DNA of 64,000 bases from NCBI RefSeq assembly GCF_003702045.1, contig NZ_RBTP01000048.1:124001-188000 (forward strand). The letters run 5' to 3'. This DNA is from Pseudomonas viridiflava. Lineage in GTDB: Bacteria > Pseudomonadota > Gammaproteobacteria > Pseudomonadales > Pseudomonadaceae. The notes beneath the pieces were generated by a model. That model did no database searches and was not told the DNA's origin. It was given only the letters and a program-made list of their open reading frames with translations. Positions 27,563 to 37,197 of this stretch are shown piece after piece (within the stretch, counting starts at the first letter, position 1; each line of letters begins with the position of its first letter). The position numbers and the translations under genes are program-made.

Positions 27563-28024
27563 ATGGCTGATGAAAACGATATGACGTCTGCTGAAGATCA
27601 GGCGCTGGCCGATGAATGGGCGGCTGCACTGGGCGAGGCGGGCGAAGGTGGTCAGGACGATATCGACGCACTGCTGGCTGCGGATGCGGGTAATGCCACC
27701 AATCGCATGACGATGGAAGAATTCGGCAGCGTGCCGAAAAACAGTGGACCGGTCTCGCTCGACGGCCCGAACCTGGACGTGATTCTGGATATTCCAGTGT
27801 CGATCTCTATGGAAGTGGGCAGCACCGACATCAACATCCGTAACCTGCTGCAGCTCAACCAGGGTTCGGTCATCGAACTGGATCGTCTGGCAGGCGAGCC
27901 GCTGGACGTACTGGTCAACGGTACGCTCATCGCTCACGGCGAAGTGGTCGTGGTCAACGAGAAGTTCGGCATTCGTCTGACCGACGTGATCAGCCCGAGT
28001 GAACGCATCAAGAAGCTGCGCTAA
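27563..28024 (+). CDS. fliN: Flagellar motor switch protein FliN
   Basis: 153 residues. An acidic N-terminal extension holds QDDIDALL at residues 31-38, and a C-terminal SpoA domain covers about 75-150 (LDVILDIPVSISMEVG). FliN forms the bottom of the C ring and docks FliH. The stop is directly followed by the fliO GTG. Confidence 0.97.
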   Translation: MADENDMTSAEDQALADEWAAALGEAGEGGQDDIDALLAADAGNATNRMTMEEFGSVPKNSGPVSLDGPNLDVILDIPVSISMEVGSTDINIRNLLQLNQGSVIELDRLAGEPLDVLVNGTLIAHGEVVVVNEKFGIRLTDVISPSERIKKLR

Positions 28025-28462
28025 GTGAAGCGGTTTCTGAGTGTTTTGCTGATGCTGCCTTCATTGGCATTGGGCGCCGAGCCGGTTGCGCAGGCTGCGC
28101 CGGCAGTGGCCAATACCGTGTCGGGTGGCATGGGTGGGCAGGTGCTGCAGCTGTTGCTGGGGCTGTTGCTGGTGGTCGGCCTGATTTTCGTGCTGGCCTG
28201 GGTCATGCGACGGGTCCAGCGTGTCGGGCCCAACAGCAGCCAGGTCATCGAACTGGTCAGTACGCGGGCCATCGGTCCGCGTGATCGTCTGGTGCTGGTT
28301 CAGGTCGGCAACGAGCAGATCCTGCTGGGCATCACGCCAGGCACCATCACGACCCTGCATGTACTCAAGGAGCCTGTGCAGGTGCCGGTCCGTGAGCAAA
28401 CGACGCCCGAGTTCGCTCAGCGTCTGATGGAATTGATGGGCAAGGATAAGGACAAGAAGTAA
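28025..28462 (+). CDS. fliO: Flagellar biosynthetic protein FliO
   Basis: 145 residues, GTG start immediately after the fliN stop. A signal-peptide-like N-terminus ([15 protein letters not shown]) and a membrane helix near residues 38-60 precede a small basic cytoplasmic domain ([17 protein letters not shown]). FliO assists assembly of the FliP ring. Its stop overlaps the fliP start (TAATG). Confidence 0.92.
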   Translation: MKRFLSVLLMLPSLALGAEPVAQAAPAVANTVSGGMGGQVLQLLLGLLLVVGLIFVLAWVMRRVQRVGPNSSQVIELVSTRAIGPRDRLVLVQVGNEQILLGITPGTITTLHVLKEPVQVPVREQTTPEFAQRLMELMGKDKDKK

Positions 28463-29214
28463 TGGGCGCCTTGCGTTTCCTGATACTGCTGCTGTTGGTG
28501 ATGGTTGCACCGGTCGCGCTGGCGGCCGATCCGCTGTCGATCCCGGCGATCACCCTGTCCAACGGGGCCGACGGTCAGCAGGAATATTCGGTCAGTCTGC
28601 AGATCCTGCTGATCATGACGGCGCTGAGCTTCATTCCGGCGTTCGTCATGTTGATGACCAGTTTCACGCGGATCATCATCGTGTTCTCGATCTTGCGTCA
28701 GGCCCTGGGCCTGCAGCAGACACCGTCGAACCAGATCCTGACCGGCATGGCGCTGTTTCTGACCATGTTCATCATGGCGCCCGTGTTCGACCGGGTAAAT
28801 CAGGACGCCTTGCAGCCTTATCTCGCCGAACAGCTCTCGGCACAGGATGCCGTCGCCAAGGCACAGGTGCCGATCAAGGACTTCATGCTCGCACAAACCC
28901 GTACCAGCGATCTTGAGCTGTTCATGCGCCTGTCAAAGCGTACCGACATTCCGACGCCGGATGCTGCGCCGCTGAACATTCTGGTGCCTGCGTTCGTGAT
29001 TTCCGAACTCAAGACGGCCTTCCAGATCGGTTTCATGATCTTCATTCCGTTCCTGATCATCGACCTGGTGGTGGCCAGTGTGCTGATGGCGATGGGCATG
29101 ATGATGCTGTCCCCGCTGATCATTTCCCTGCCGTTCAAAATCATGCTGTTTGTGCTGGTGGATGGCTGGGCGCTGATCGTCGGCACGCTGGCGGGCAGTT
29201 TTGGTGGCGTATGA
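28462..29214 (+). CDS. fliP: Flagellar export gate protein FliP
   Basis: 250 residues with a cleavable signal peptide ([20 protein letters not shown]), four membrane segments and the family signature [16 protein letters not shown]. Five FliP subunits form the core of the export gate with FliQ and FliR. One-base overlap with fliO. Confidence 0.98.
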   Translation: MGALRFLILLLLVMVAPVALAADPLSIPAITLSNGADGQQEYSVSLQILLIMTALSFIPAFVMLMTSFTRIIIVFSILRQALGLQQTPSNQILTGMALFLTMFIMAPVFDRVNQDALQPYLAEQLSAQDAVAKAQVPIKDFMLAQTRTSDLELFMRLSKRTDIPTPDAAPLNILVPAFVISELKTAFQIGFMIFIPFLIIDLVVASVLMAMGMMMLSPLIISLPFKIMLFVLVDGWALIVGTLAGSFGGV

Positions 29215-29239
29215 GTCGTTTTGCTGAGGAGTCTGCCCG

Positions 29240-29509
29240 ATGACGCCGGAAGTAGCCGTCGATCTGTTCCGTGAGGCATTGTGGTTGACCACCATGCTGG
29301 TCGCGATTCTTGTGGTGCCGAGCCTGATCTGCGGTCTGCTGGTGGCGATGTTTCAAGCCGCGACGCAGATCAACGAGCAGACACTCAGCTTTCTGCCGCG
29401 TCTGATCGTCATGCTGATCACCCTGATCGCGATCGGTCCCTGGCTGTTGAAAGTGTTCATGGAATACATGCTGTCGCTGTACACCAGCATTCCGACCGTG
29501 ATCGGCTGA
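29240..29509 (+). CDS. fliQ: Flagellar export gate protein FliQ
   Basis: 89 residues, two membrane helices (about 15-40 and 50-75) and the signature FQAATQINEQTLSFLPR. It is part of the FliPQR export gate. GAGGAG precedes the ATG. Confidence 0.97.
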   Translation: MTPEVAVDLFREALWLTTMLVAILVVPSLICGLLVAMFQAATQINEQTLSFLPRLIVMLITLIAIGPWLLKVFMEYMLSLYTSIPTVIG

Positions 29510-29515
29510 CACTGC

Positions 29516-30301
29516 ATGCAGCCGATGCTCGAACTGACCGACACCCAGATCAGTACCTGGGTCGCCAGCTTCATGCTGCCGTTGTTCCGCATCATTGCCG
29601 TGCTGATGACCATGCCCATCATTGGCACGACGCTGGTTCCCCGGCGTGTGCGCCTGTATTTTGCCGTGGCCATGACGGTGGTGGTCGCCCCGGTACTGCC
29701 CGCCATGCCTGCGGTGCAGGCGCTGGACCTGAGTGCGCTGTTGCTGATTGGTGAGCAGATCATCATCGGTGCGGGGATGGGGCTTTCGCTGCAGCTGTTT
29801 TTTCATATTTTCGTGGTGGCGGGGCAGATCATCTCGACCCAGATGGGCATGGGCTTCGCGTCGATGGTCGACCCCACCAACGGCGTATCGTCGGCGACCA
29901 TCGGGCAGTTTTTCACCATGCTGGTGACGCTGTTGTTTCTGGCCATGAACGGTCATCTGGTGGTGCTGGAAATCCTCGTCGAAAGCTTTACCACCATGCC
30001 GGTGGGTGGGGGGCTGCTGGTCAACAACTTCTGGGGACTGGCGAACGGCCTGGGCTGGGTCATGAGTTCCGGGCTTCGGCTGGTGCTGCCAGCCATTACC
30101 GCGCTGCTGGTCATCAACATTGCGTTCGGTGTGATGACCCGTGCAGCACCACAGCTCAATATCTTCTCCATCGGTTTTCCGCTCACGCTGGTGCTGGGCA
30201 TGGTCATTCTGTGGATGACCCTCGGCGACATTCTCAACCAGTATCAACCCATCGCCGCCGAAGCCTTGCAGGCGTTGCGGGACATGGTGAGGGCGCGTTG
30301 A
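29516..30301 (+). CDS. fliR: Flagellar export gate protein FliR
   Basis: 261 residues, strongly hydrophobic with about six membrane segments, as expected for FliR. Conserved GEQIIIGAGMGLSLQL is visible in the middle. Six bases separate it from fliQ, and one base lies between its stop and flhB. Confidence 0.96.
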   Translation: MQPMLELTDTQISTWVASFMLPLFRIIAVLMTMPIIGTTLVPRRVRLYFAVAMTVVVAPVLPAMPAVQALDLSALLLIGEQIIIGAGMGLSLQLFFHIFVVAGQIISTQMGMGFASMVDPTNGVSSATIGQFFTMLVTLLFLAMNGHLVVLEILVESFTTMPVGGGLLVNNFWGLANGLGWVMSSGLRLVLPAITALLVINIAFGVMTRAAPQLNIFSIGFPLTLVLGMVILWMTLGDILNQYQPIAAEALQALRDMVRAR

Positions 30302-30302
30302 G

Positions 30303-31439
30303 ATGGCAGAAAACGAGAATGGTCAGGACAAAACGGAAGAACCCACGGAGAAAAAGGTCCGTGACTCCCGTGCCGAAGGACAGATTGCCCGCTCCAAAGA
30401 GCTGACCACGCTGGTGGTGATGCTGATGGGGTCAGGCGGTGCGTTGATTTTTGGCGGCGACATTGCGCAGATGATGTTTGAGCTGATGCGCGACAATTTC
30501 ACCATCACCCGCGAAACCTTGATGGATCAGGATTACATGGGCAAGGCATTGCTCAGTTCAGGTCTGCACGCCTTGGTGGTGGTGCTGCCGTTTCTGATCG
30601 CCATGCTCATTGCCGCGCTGGTCGGGCCGATCATGCTCGGTGGCTGGCTGTTCGCGACCAAATCGCTGGTTCCCAAGTTCAGCCGCATGAACCCGGCGGC
30701 AGGCCTCAAGCGCATGTTTTCCCCGCATGCGCTGGTGGAATTGCTCAAGTCGTTCGCCAAATTTCTGATCATCCTGGCGGTAGCGCTGGTGGTGCTGGGC
30801 AAGGAGCGCAACGATCTGGTGGCCATCGCGCACGAGCCGCTTGAGCAGGCCATCATCCACAGCCTTCAGGTGGTGGGTTGGAGCAGCTTCTGGATGGCCT
30901 GCGGCCTGATGTTCATTGCCGCCGCGGACGTACCGTTCGTGCTGTGGGAGGCGCACAAAAAACTGCTGATGACCAAGCAGGAAGTGCGTGACGAACACAA
31001 GAACAGCGAAGGCAGCCCGGAGGTCAAGCAGCGCATCCGTCAATTGCAGCGCGAGATGTCCCAGCGCCGGATGATGGCTTCGATTCCCGAAGCGGACGTG
31101 ATCATCACCAACCCGACTCACTTTGCCGTGGCGCTCAAATACGACCCGGAGCAGGGCGGTGCGCCGATGCTGCTGGCCAAGGGGACGGATCTGGTGGCGC
31201 TGAAGATTCGCGAGATCGCCGCGCACAATCAGATTTTGATTCTGGAGTCGCCCGGTCTGGCGCGCTCCATCTACTACAGCACTGAGCTTGATCAGGAGAT
31301 TCCTGCAGGTCTTTATCTGGCCGTGGCTCAGGTGCTGGCCTACGTCTACCAGATCCGCCAGTACCATGCAGGGCAGGGCAAGCGTCCCGATCCGCTGGGT
31401 GACGTGCCTATCCCGCCGGACCTGCAGCGCGATGCCTGA
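30303..31439 (+). CDS. flhB: Flagellar export protein FlhB
   Basis: 378 residues: four membrane helices (about 30-210) and a cytoplasmic domain. The self-cleavage motif NPTH lies at residues 270-273. Cleavage between Asn and Pro switches substrate specificity together with FliK. A basic N-terminus (KTEEPTEKKVRDSR) is typical. It is the last gene of the fliL operon, followed by REP elements. Confidence 0.97.
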   Translation: MAENENGQDKTEEPTEKKVRDSRAEGQIARSKELTTLVVMLMGSGGALIFGGDIAQMMFELMRDNFTITRETLMDQDYMGKALLSSGLHALVVVLPFLIAMLIAALVGPIMLGGWLFATKSLVPKFSRMNPAAGLKRMFSPHALVELLKSFAKFLIILAVALVVLGKERNDLVAIAHEPLEQAIIHSLQVVGWSSFWMACGLMFIAAADVPFVLWEAHKKLLMTKQEVRDEHKNSEGSPEVKQRIRQLQREMSQRRMMASIPEADVIITNPTHFAVALKYDPEQGGAPMLLAKGTDLVALKIREIAAHNQILILESPGLARSIYYSTELDQEIPAGLYLAVAQVLAYVYQIRQYHAGQGKRPDPLGDVPIPPDLQRDA

Positions 31440-31479
31440 CAATGTGGCTCGCCTGACCCCGCGCGTCGGTCGGTCCTTT

Positions 31480-31500
31480 CGCCGGTAAGCCGCCTCCCAC
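31480..31500 (-). repeat. REP element, left half of an inverted pair
   Basis: GCCGGTAAGCCGCCTCCCAC is a Pseudomonas-type REP read in reverse. It lies 41 bases after the flhB stop and faces the copy at 31570. Confidence 0.72.
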
Positions 31501-31569
31501 GGTCCGGTGATTGCCGGAATGGCGGCGCCTTTCACAAGCAAAACGTAACCTGTTGAACGAGCGTGATTC

Positions 31570-31590
31570 GTGGGAGTTGGCTTGCCGGCG
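31570..31590 (+). repeat. REP element, right half of an inverted pair
   Basis: GTGGGAGTTGGCTTGCCGGC is complementary to the copy at 31480 over most of its length. The pair could fold into a long-range stem around 69 bases and may separate flhB and flhA transcripts. In the 31440-31797 gap only this pair and the flhA promoter are recognised. Confidence 0.75.
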
Positions 31591-31718
31591 ATGGTGTCCG
31601 TTCAGTCGCTGACAGCGCGACTGAACGAGCAGGCCGTCAGCCATTCGCCTTCCGCTTCTTTCCCCTTCATTGCTGTTTTCTGCCGTTTCACACCCGCATT
31701 CACTGGCTTTTGAAAAGT

Positions 31719-31734
31719 TGGACAGCTTTTTGCA
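31719..31734 (+). promoter_or_regulatory. Sigma-54 promoter of flhA
   Basis: TGGACAGCTTTTTGCA keeps GG and GC in the required register, with the -24 element TGGACA instead of TGGCAC. It lies 64 bases before the chosen flhA start and should drive flhA-flhF-fleN-fliA, the set known to be FleQ and sigma-54 dependent. Confidence 0.75.
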
Positions 31735-31797
31735 ATAGGTCAGTACAAGGACGCTTTCGGCGTCAAAGTTTTGATCCAGTGCGCAGGTAAAGAATCG

Positions 31798-33927
31798 GTG
31801 GAACGCTCTCAGATACTCAGTAGCGCACGCAGCAACATTGCAGGCCTCGGCCGTGGCCAGTTGGGCGTACCGCTGTTGTTGCTGATCATGCTGGCAATGA
31901 TGATGTTGCCCATTCCACCTTTCCTCCTGGACGTGTTGTTCACGTTCAACATTGCGCTGTCGATTGTCGTGCTGCTGGTCTGCGTCTACGCATTGCGTCC
32001 ACTGGACTTCTCGGTGTTCCCGACCATCCTGCTGGTCGCCACGCTGCTGCGCCTGGCGCTGAACGTCGCATCGACCCGAGTGGTGATGCTGCACGGTCAG
32101 GATGGACATGCCGCCGCCGGTAAGGTGATCCAGGCCTTCGGTGAGGTGGTGATCGGCGGTAACTACGTGGTCGGTATCGTGGTGTTCGCGATTTTGATGA
32201 TCATCAACTTCGTGGTGATCACCAAGGGTGCCGGGCGTATCTCTGAAGTGAGCGCACGTTTTACCCTCGATGCGATGCCGGGCAAGCAGATGGCGATCGA
32301 CGCCGACCTCAACGCTGGTCTTATCGATCAGCCTGAAGCCAAGCGTCGTCGTGCGGAAGTTGCCGGGGAGGCCGAGTTCTACGGCTCTATGGACGGCGCG
32401 AGCAAATTCGTACGCGGCGATGCAATTGCCGGTCTGCTCATTCTGTTCATCAACCTCATCGGCGGCATGCTGGTGGGTATCTTTCAGCACAACATGAGCT
32501 TCGCCGACGCAGGTCGCGTCTACACCTTGCTGACCATCGGTGACGGTTTGGTGGCGCAATTGCCATCACTGCTGCTGTCCACCGCTGCTGCGATCATGGT
32601 GACCCGCGCTTCCGGTTCGGAAGAGATGGGCAAGCTGATCAATCGTCAGATGTTCTCTTCCTACAAGGCGCTGGGTGTATCGGCCGGCATCATGATCGTT
32701 ATGGGCCTGGTGCCAGGCATGCCACACTTTGCCTTCATCGGCTTGGGTCTGGTGGCGGCTGGTGGCGCTTACCTGCTGTGGAAGAAGGAGAATCAGGTCA
32801 AGGTCGAAGCGCTGGCCGAGGTTCAACGCCAACAGGATCTTCTGCCATCGCCGACCCGTGTTCAGGATTCCAAGGAGTTGGGCTGGGATGACGTCACGCC
32901 CATCGACATCATCGGTCTGGAAGTGGGCTATCGCCTGATTCCTCTGGTGGACCGCAACCAGGGTGGTCAACTGCTGGCCCGTATCAAGGGCGTGCGCAAG
33001 AAGCTGTCTCAGGAGCTGGGTTTCCTGATGCCGACCGTGCACATCCGCGACAACCTGGACCTGGCGCCCAGCGCCTACCGTCTGACGCTGATGGGCGTAA
33101 TTCTGGCCGAGGCCGAGATTTACCCTGATCGCGAACTGGCTATCAACCCCGGTCAGGTGTTCGGAACGCTGAACGGCATCACCGCCAGAGATCCGGCATT
33201 CGGCCTGGAAGCGGTGTGGATCGAAATCAGCCAGCGCAGCCAGGCACAGTCCTTGGGCTACACGGTGGTGGACGCCAGCACGGTCGTGGCAACTCACCTC
33301 AACCAGATTCTGTACAAGCATTCCCATGAACTGATTGGCCACGAAGAGGTCCAGCAATTAATGCAATTACTGGCCAAAAGCTCGCCCAAGCTGGCTGAAG
33401 AGCTGGTGCCAGGTGTGCTTTCGCTGTCGTCGCTGCTCAACGTCCTGCAGGCACTGTTGGCCGAGCATGTACCGGTACGCGATATCCGCAGCATTGCAGA
33501 AGCGATCGCCAACAACGCCGGGAAGAGTCAAGATACCGCCGCGCTGGTGGCGGCAGTCCGCGTCGGCTTGAGCCGTGCAATCGTGCAAAGCATTGTAGGC
33601 GTTGAGCCGGAGCTGCCTGTTATCACTCTGGAGCCAAGGTTGGAACAGATATTGCTCAATAGTTTGCAGAAGGCTGGTCAGGGTCAGGAAGAAGGCGTTC
33701 TGCTTGAACCGAGCATGGCTGAAAAGCTCCAGCGTTCGTTGATCGAGGCGGCCCAGCGTCAGGAAATGCAAGGGTTGCCGGTAATTCTTCTGGTAGCGGG
33801 TCCGATCCGGGCCATGCTGTCACGATTTGGACGATTGGCTGTACCGAGCATGCATGTTCTGGCGTATCAGGAAATTCCTGACAACAAGCAAGTAACCATC
33901 GTAGCGACTGTCGGGCCCAACGGCTGA
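31798..33927 (+). CDS. flhA: Flagellar export gate protein FlhA
   Basis: 709 residues from GTG 31798 (ERSQILSSARSNIAGLG), with AGGTAAAG upstream. A longer reading from TTG 31771 lacks a ribosome site. About eight membrane helices fill the first 310 residues, with the FHIPEP signature region (FTLDAMPGKQMAIDADLNAG) in the cytoplasmic loop. The large cytoplasmic domain (about 350-709) forms the nonameric ring that docks chaperone-substrate complexes. Confidence 0.97.
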   Translation: MERSQILSSARSNIAGLGRGQLGVPLLLLIMLAMMMLPIPPFLLDVLFTFNIALSIVVLLVCVYALRPLDFSVFPTILLVATLLRLALNVASTRVVMLHGQDGHAAAGKVIQAFGEVVIGGNYVVGIVVFAILMIINFVVITKGAGRISEVSARFTLDAMPGKQMAIDADLNAGLIDQPEAKRRRAEVAGEAEFYGSMDGASKFVRGDAIAGLLILFINLIGGMLVGIFQHNMSFADAGRVYTLLTIGDGLVAQLPSLLLSTAAAIMVTRASGSEEMGKLINRQMFSSYKALGVSAGIMIVMGLVPGMPHFAFIGLGLVAAGGAYLLWKKENQVKVEALAEVQRQQDLLPSPTRVQDSKELGWDDVTPIDIIGLEVGYRLIPLVDRNQGGQLLARIKGVRKKLSQELGFLMPTVHIRDNLDLAPSAYRLTLMGVILAEAEIYPDRELAINPGQVFGTLNGITARDPAFGLEAVWIEISQRSQAQSLGYTVVDASTVVATHLNQILYKHSHELIGHEEVQQLMQLLAKSSPKLAEELVPGVLSLSSLLNVLQALLAEHVPVRDIRSIAEAIANNAGKSQDTAALVAAVRVGLSRAIVQSIVGVEPELPVITLEPRLEQILLNSLQKAGQGQEEGVLLEPSMAEKLQRSLIEAAQRQEMQGLPVILLVAGPIRAMLSRFGRLAVPSMHVLAYQEIPDNKQVTIVATVGPNG

Positions 33928-33938
33928 GGTAGTGAGTC

Positions 33939-35267
33939 ATGCAAGTTAAGCGATTTTTCGCCGCCGATATGCGTCAAGCCATGAAGCTGGTTCGCGATGA
34001 GCTGGGCGCTGAGGCGGCCATCATTGGCAACCGCCGTATCGCCGGTGGCGTCGAGCTGACCGCCGCGCTGGATTACAAACTGTCTGCGCTGGCTCCACGC
34101 GTTCCGAACATGGAACTCGAAGATGAGCTGCGCAAGACCCAGTCGCGCATCGTCTCCGCGCAGGCCGAACTGAACAACCGCAGCGACAGTGATGCCTCGG
34201 TCAATCTTCAGTTGTTTTCCGGCAAGGCGATCAGTGCCGCCGACACCCACATTGAGCCAACGCTTGAAGAGCCGCCGCGTCCTTTTGCTTACGCGCCCAC
34301 CCCGGCAGCCGAGCCAGCGGGCGGTCAGCGTGCATTCGAGTCGATGCGCTCCGAATTGAACGGCCTGCGCGAGCTGCTGGAAGTCCAGCTTGGCTCCCTG
34401 GCCTGGACCCAACTGCAAGGCAGTCGTCCGCAGCAGGCCAACCTATGGCGTCGTCTGCAACGCGTCGGTCTGTCCGGCCCGCTGTCGCGTGACCTGCTGT
34501 CGATGATCCCTGATATTGACGAGCCACGTCAGGCCTGGCGCATGTTGCTGGCCCATCTGGCCCGCATGATTGCCGTCCCGGATGTGGAGCCGCTGGAAGA
34601 GGGTGGTGTGATTGCGATGGTCGGCCCTGCCGGCATGGGTAAGACCACCACGCTGGCCAAGCTGGCAGCCCGTTATGTGCTCAAGTACGGCGCGCAAAAC
34701 ATCGCCCTGGTCAGCATGGACAGTTTCCGCATCGGTGCTCAGGAGCAGCTCAAGACACTGGGCCGCATCCTCAACGTGCCGGTGACTCACGTCGATCCGG
34801 GTCAGTCGCTGGGGCAGGCGCTCGAGCCTCTGCTGCGCAAGCGTGTGGTCCTGATCGATACGGCCGGACTGCAAGCCAGTGATCCTGCGTTGCGCATGCA
34901 ATTGGAAAGTCTGGCAGGTCGCGGTATCAAATCGCGTAACTACCTGGTACTGGCGACAACCAGCCAGAAACAGGTACTGACCGCTGCTTATCACAGTTAC
35001 AAGCGTTGTGGCCTGGCCGGATGCATTCTGACCAAGCTCGATGAAACCGCCAGCCTGGGTGAAGTGCTGAGCCTGGCGATCAGTCATGAATTGCCGGTGG
35101 CCTACCTGACTGACGGGCCACGAATTCCTGACGATTTGCACATTCCGCGTCGTCACCAGTTGGTGAGCCGTGCGGTCAGCGTGCAAATGCAGGACGAGCC
35201 TAGCGAAGAAGCGATGGCTGATATGTTTGCCGACCTCTATCACTCACCCGGCAAGAGGGTGGGCTAA
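33939..35267 (+). CDS. flhF: Flagellar biosynthesis GTPase FlhF
   Basis: 442 residues. A basic N-terminal B domain (MQVKRFFAADMRQAMKLVRDE) and variable linker precede an SRP-type NG domain, with the P loop GPAGMGKTTT at about 228-237 and the G3/G4 stretches LIDTAG and TKLDE. FlhF marks the old pole for polar flagellum assembly and is antagonised by FleN (FlhG), encoded next. Confidence 0.97.
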   Translation: MQVKRFFAADMRQAMKLVRDELGAEAAIIGNRRIAGGVELTAALDYKLSALAPRVPNMELEDELRKTQSRIVSAQAELNNRSDSDASVNLQLFSGKAISAADTHIEPTLEEPPRPFAYAPTPAAEPAGGQRAFESMRSELNGLRELLEVQLGSLAWTQLQGSRPQQANLWRRLQRVGLSGPLSRDLLSMIPDIDEPRQAWRMLLAHLARMIAVPDVEPLEEGGVIAMVGPAGMGKTTTLAKLAARYVLKYGAQNIALVSMDSFRIGAQEQLKTLGRILNVPVTHVDPGQSLGQALEPLLRKRVVLIDTAGLQASDPALRMQLESLAGRGIKSRNYLVLATTSQKQVLTAAYHSYKRCGLAGCILTKLDETASLGEVLSLAISHELPVAYLTDGPRIPDDLHIPRRHQLVSRAVSVQMQDEPSEEAMADMFADLYHSPGKRVG

Positions 35268-35319
35268 GTGATGGAGACTATTGGAATGTCCCTGCATCGA
35301 TGGTCTGCCAGGCATCGTT

Positions 35320-35331
35320 CGTTCGCGAACG
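35320..35331. other. 12-bp palindrome in the flhF-fleN gap
   Basis: CGTTCGCGAACG is a perfect palindrome in the 115-base gap before fleN. It could be a protein site or a simple hairpin; no promoter is convincing next to it. Confidence 0.3.
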
Positions 35332-35382
35332 TGCAGCCCCCAATGTGGCTTCGGTCTACGCAAGACAAGGTAAAGAAATAAC

Positions 35383-36216
35383 ATGGGCAGCATGCATCCC
35401 GTACAGGTTATTGCGGTGACTGGCGGCAAAGGTGGCGTCGGTAAGACTAACGTGTCAGTGAACCTCTCGCTGGCCCTTGCCGAGCTCGGCCGACGCGTCA
35501 TGCTGTTGGACGCCGATCTGGGTCTGGCCAATGTCGATGTTCTGCTGGGTCTGACACCCAAACGTACACTCGCCGATGTCATCGAAGGCCGCTGCGAGCT
35601 TCGTGACGTGCTGTTGCAAGGGCCGGGTGGCGTACGCATCGTTCCTGCCGCTTCCGGCACCCAGAGCATGGTTCATCTTTCACCCGCGCAGCATGCCGGT
35701 CTGATCCAGGCCTTCAGCGAGATTGGCGACAACCTCGATGTGCTGGTGATCGATACCGCCGCCGGCATCGGTGAATCGGTGGTCAGCTTCGTGCGCGCCG
35801 CCCAGGAAGTCTTGCTGGTGGTCTGCGACGAGCCCACGTCGATCACCGACGCCTACGCGCTGATCAAGCTGCTCAACCGCGATTACGGCATGAACCGCTT
35901 TCGGGTACTGGCCAACATGGCCCAGAGCCCTCAGGAAGGCCGCAACCTGTTTGCCAAGCTGACGAAAGTCACGGACCGTTTTCTGGACGTGGCGCTGCAG
36001 TATGTAGGCGCTGTGCCGTACGACGAGTGCGTGCGCAAGGCGGTGCAGAAACAGCGTGCGGTCTACGAAGCGTTCCCGCGCTCCAAATGCGCGCTGGCGT
36101 TCAAGGCCATCGCTCAGAAGGTCGACACCTGGCCATTACCGGCCAATCCACGGGGTCACCTTGAATTTTTCGTTGAACGACTCGTTCACCAGACCAGTGC
36201 GGGGCCTGTCCAATGA
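35383..36216 (+). CDS. fleN: Flagellar number regulator FleN (FlhG, MinD-like ATPase)
   Basis: 277 residues with the deviant Walker A GGKGGVGKTN near the N-terminus, DADLGLANVD, and a C-terminal amphipathic region. FleN binds FleQ and damps its activity, so only one or few polar flagella form. The last codons overlap the fliA start by 4 bases (ATGA). Confidence 0.97.
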   Translation: MGSMHPVQVIAVTGGKGGVGKTNVSVNLSLALAELGRRVMLLDADLGLANVDVLLGLTPKRTLADVIEGRCELRDVLLQGPGGVRIVPAASGTQSMVHLSPAQHAGLIQAFSEIGDNLDVLVIDTAAGIGESVVSFVRAAQEVLLVVCDEPTSITDAYALIKLLNRDYGMNRFRVLANMAQSPQEGRNLFAKLTKVTDRFLDVALQYVGAVPYDECVRKAVQKQRAVYEAFPRSKCALAFKAIAQKVDTWPLPANPRGHLEFFVERLVHQTSAGPVQ

Positions 36217-36953
36217 CAGCGAGCGGCTACCAGATGTACAGCAAAGCTTCCCGGAATTCGCAGTACGAACTGATCGAGCGTTATGCGCCACTGGTCAAGC
36301 GTATCGCCTATCACCTGCTGGCACGCTTGCCAGCCAGCGTTCAGGTCGAAGACCTGATCCAGGCCGGCATGATCGGTCTGCTGGAAGTTTCGACCAAATA
36401 TGACTCCACCAAAGGTGCGAGTTTCGAGACGTATGCGGGTATTCGCATTCGTGGCGCAATGCTCGACGAAGTGCGCAAGGGCGACTGGGCACCGCGCTCG
36501 GTCCACCGCAATACGCGCATGGTGAGTGACGCAATTCGCGCAATTGAAGCGAAAACCGGACGTGACGCTAAAGATCACGAGGTTGCGGCCGAACTCCAGT
36601 TGAGTCTCGATGATTATTACGGGATTTTGAACGATACCTTGGGCAGCCGCCTCTTCAGTTTCGACGACCTGCTTCAGGACGGCGACCATGAGGGGCTGCA
36701 TGAGGACGGTGCCAGCGGTTCGCTAGAACCGTCACGCGACCTGGAAGACGAGCGCTTCCAGGCCGCCCTGGCCGATGCGATTGCCAATTTGCCGGAGCGT
36801 GAGCGTCTGGTCTTGGCGCTGTACTACGACGAAGAGCTGAACCTCAAGGAAATCGGAGAGGTCCTGGGGGTCAGCGAATCGCGAGTCAGTCAGTTACACA
36901 GCCAGTGCGCAGCTCGTTTGCGAGGGCGTTTGGGGGAGTGGCGAGCGCGTTGA
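36213..36953 (+). CDS. fliA: RNA polymerase sigma-28 factor FliA
   Basis: 246 residues with sigma regions 2 (LIQAGMIGLLEVSTKYD), 3 and 4 (ERLVLALYYDEELNLKEIGEVLGVSESRVSQL). It transcribes late genes such as fliC and is held by FlgM until the hook is complete. Recognisable FliA promoters lie at 7350, 10370 and 44410 of this window. Translationally coupled to fleN. Confidence 0.98.
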   Translation: MTASGYQMYSKASRNSQYELIERYAPLVKRIAYHLLARLPASVQVEDLIQAGMIGLLEVSTKYDSTKGASFETYAGIRIRGAMLDEVRKGDWAPRSVHRNTRMVSDAIRAIEAKTGRDAKDHEVAAELQLSLDDYYGILNDTLGSRLFSFDDLLQDGDHEGLHEDGASGSLEPSRDLEDERFQAALADAIANLPERERLVLALYYDEELNLKEIGEVLGVSESRVSQLHSQCAARLRGRLGEWRAR

Positions 36954-37197
36954 CAGTCAGTGTGCGGCCTGGTGCCGTGCGTTGGCTGCAAGCCGGCTGT
37001 GCAGAGCGTTGCGTGGTAACAGGATAGACAAGGCAGAAGCCTGTCGGGCAGTGCCTCGATGGGCTGTTCGTTCAGGTCTGTACCTGTCGTTTTGCCAAGC
37101 CCGTCGTCGTTTCGTACAGCTGGGGGTGTGCTGTGCCAGTATTGAGTGAACAGCGTGTTCAGGTGCTGAACGCGTTAAAGACTGCTTGGAGGTCGAA

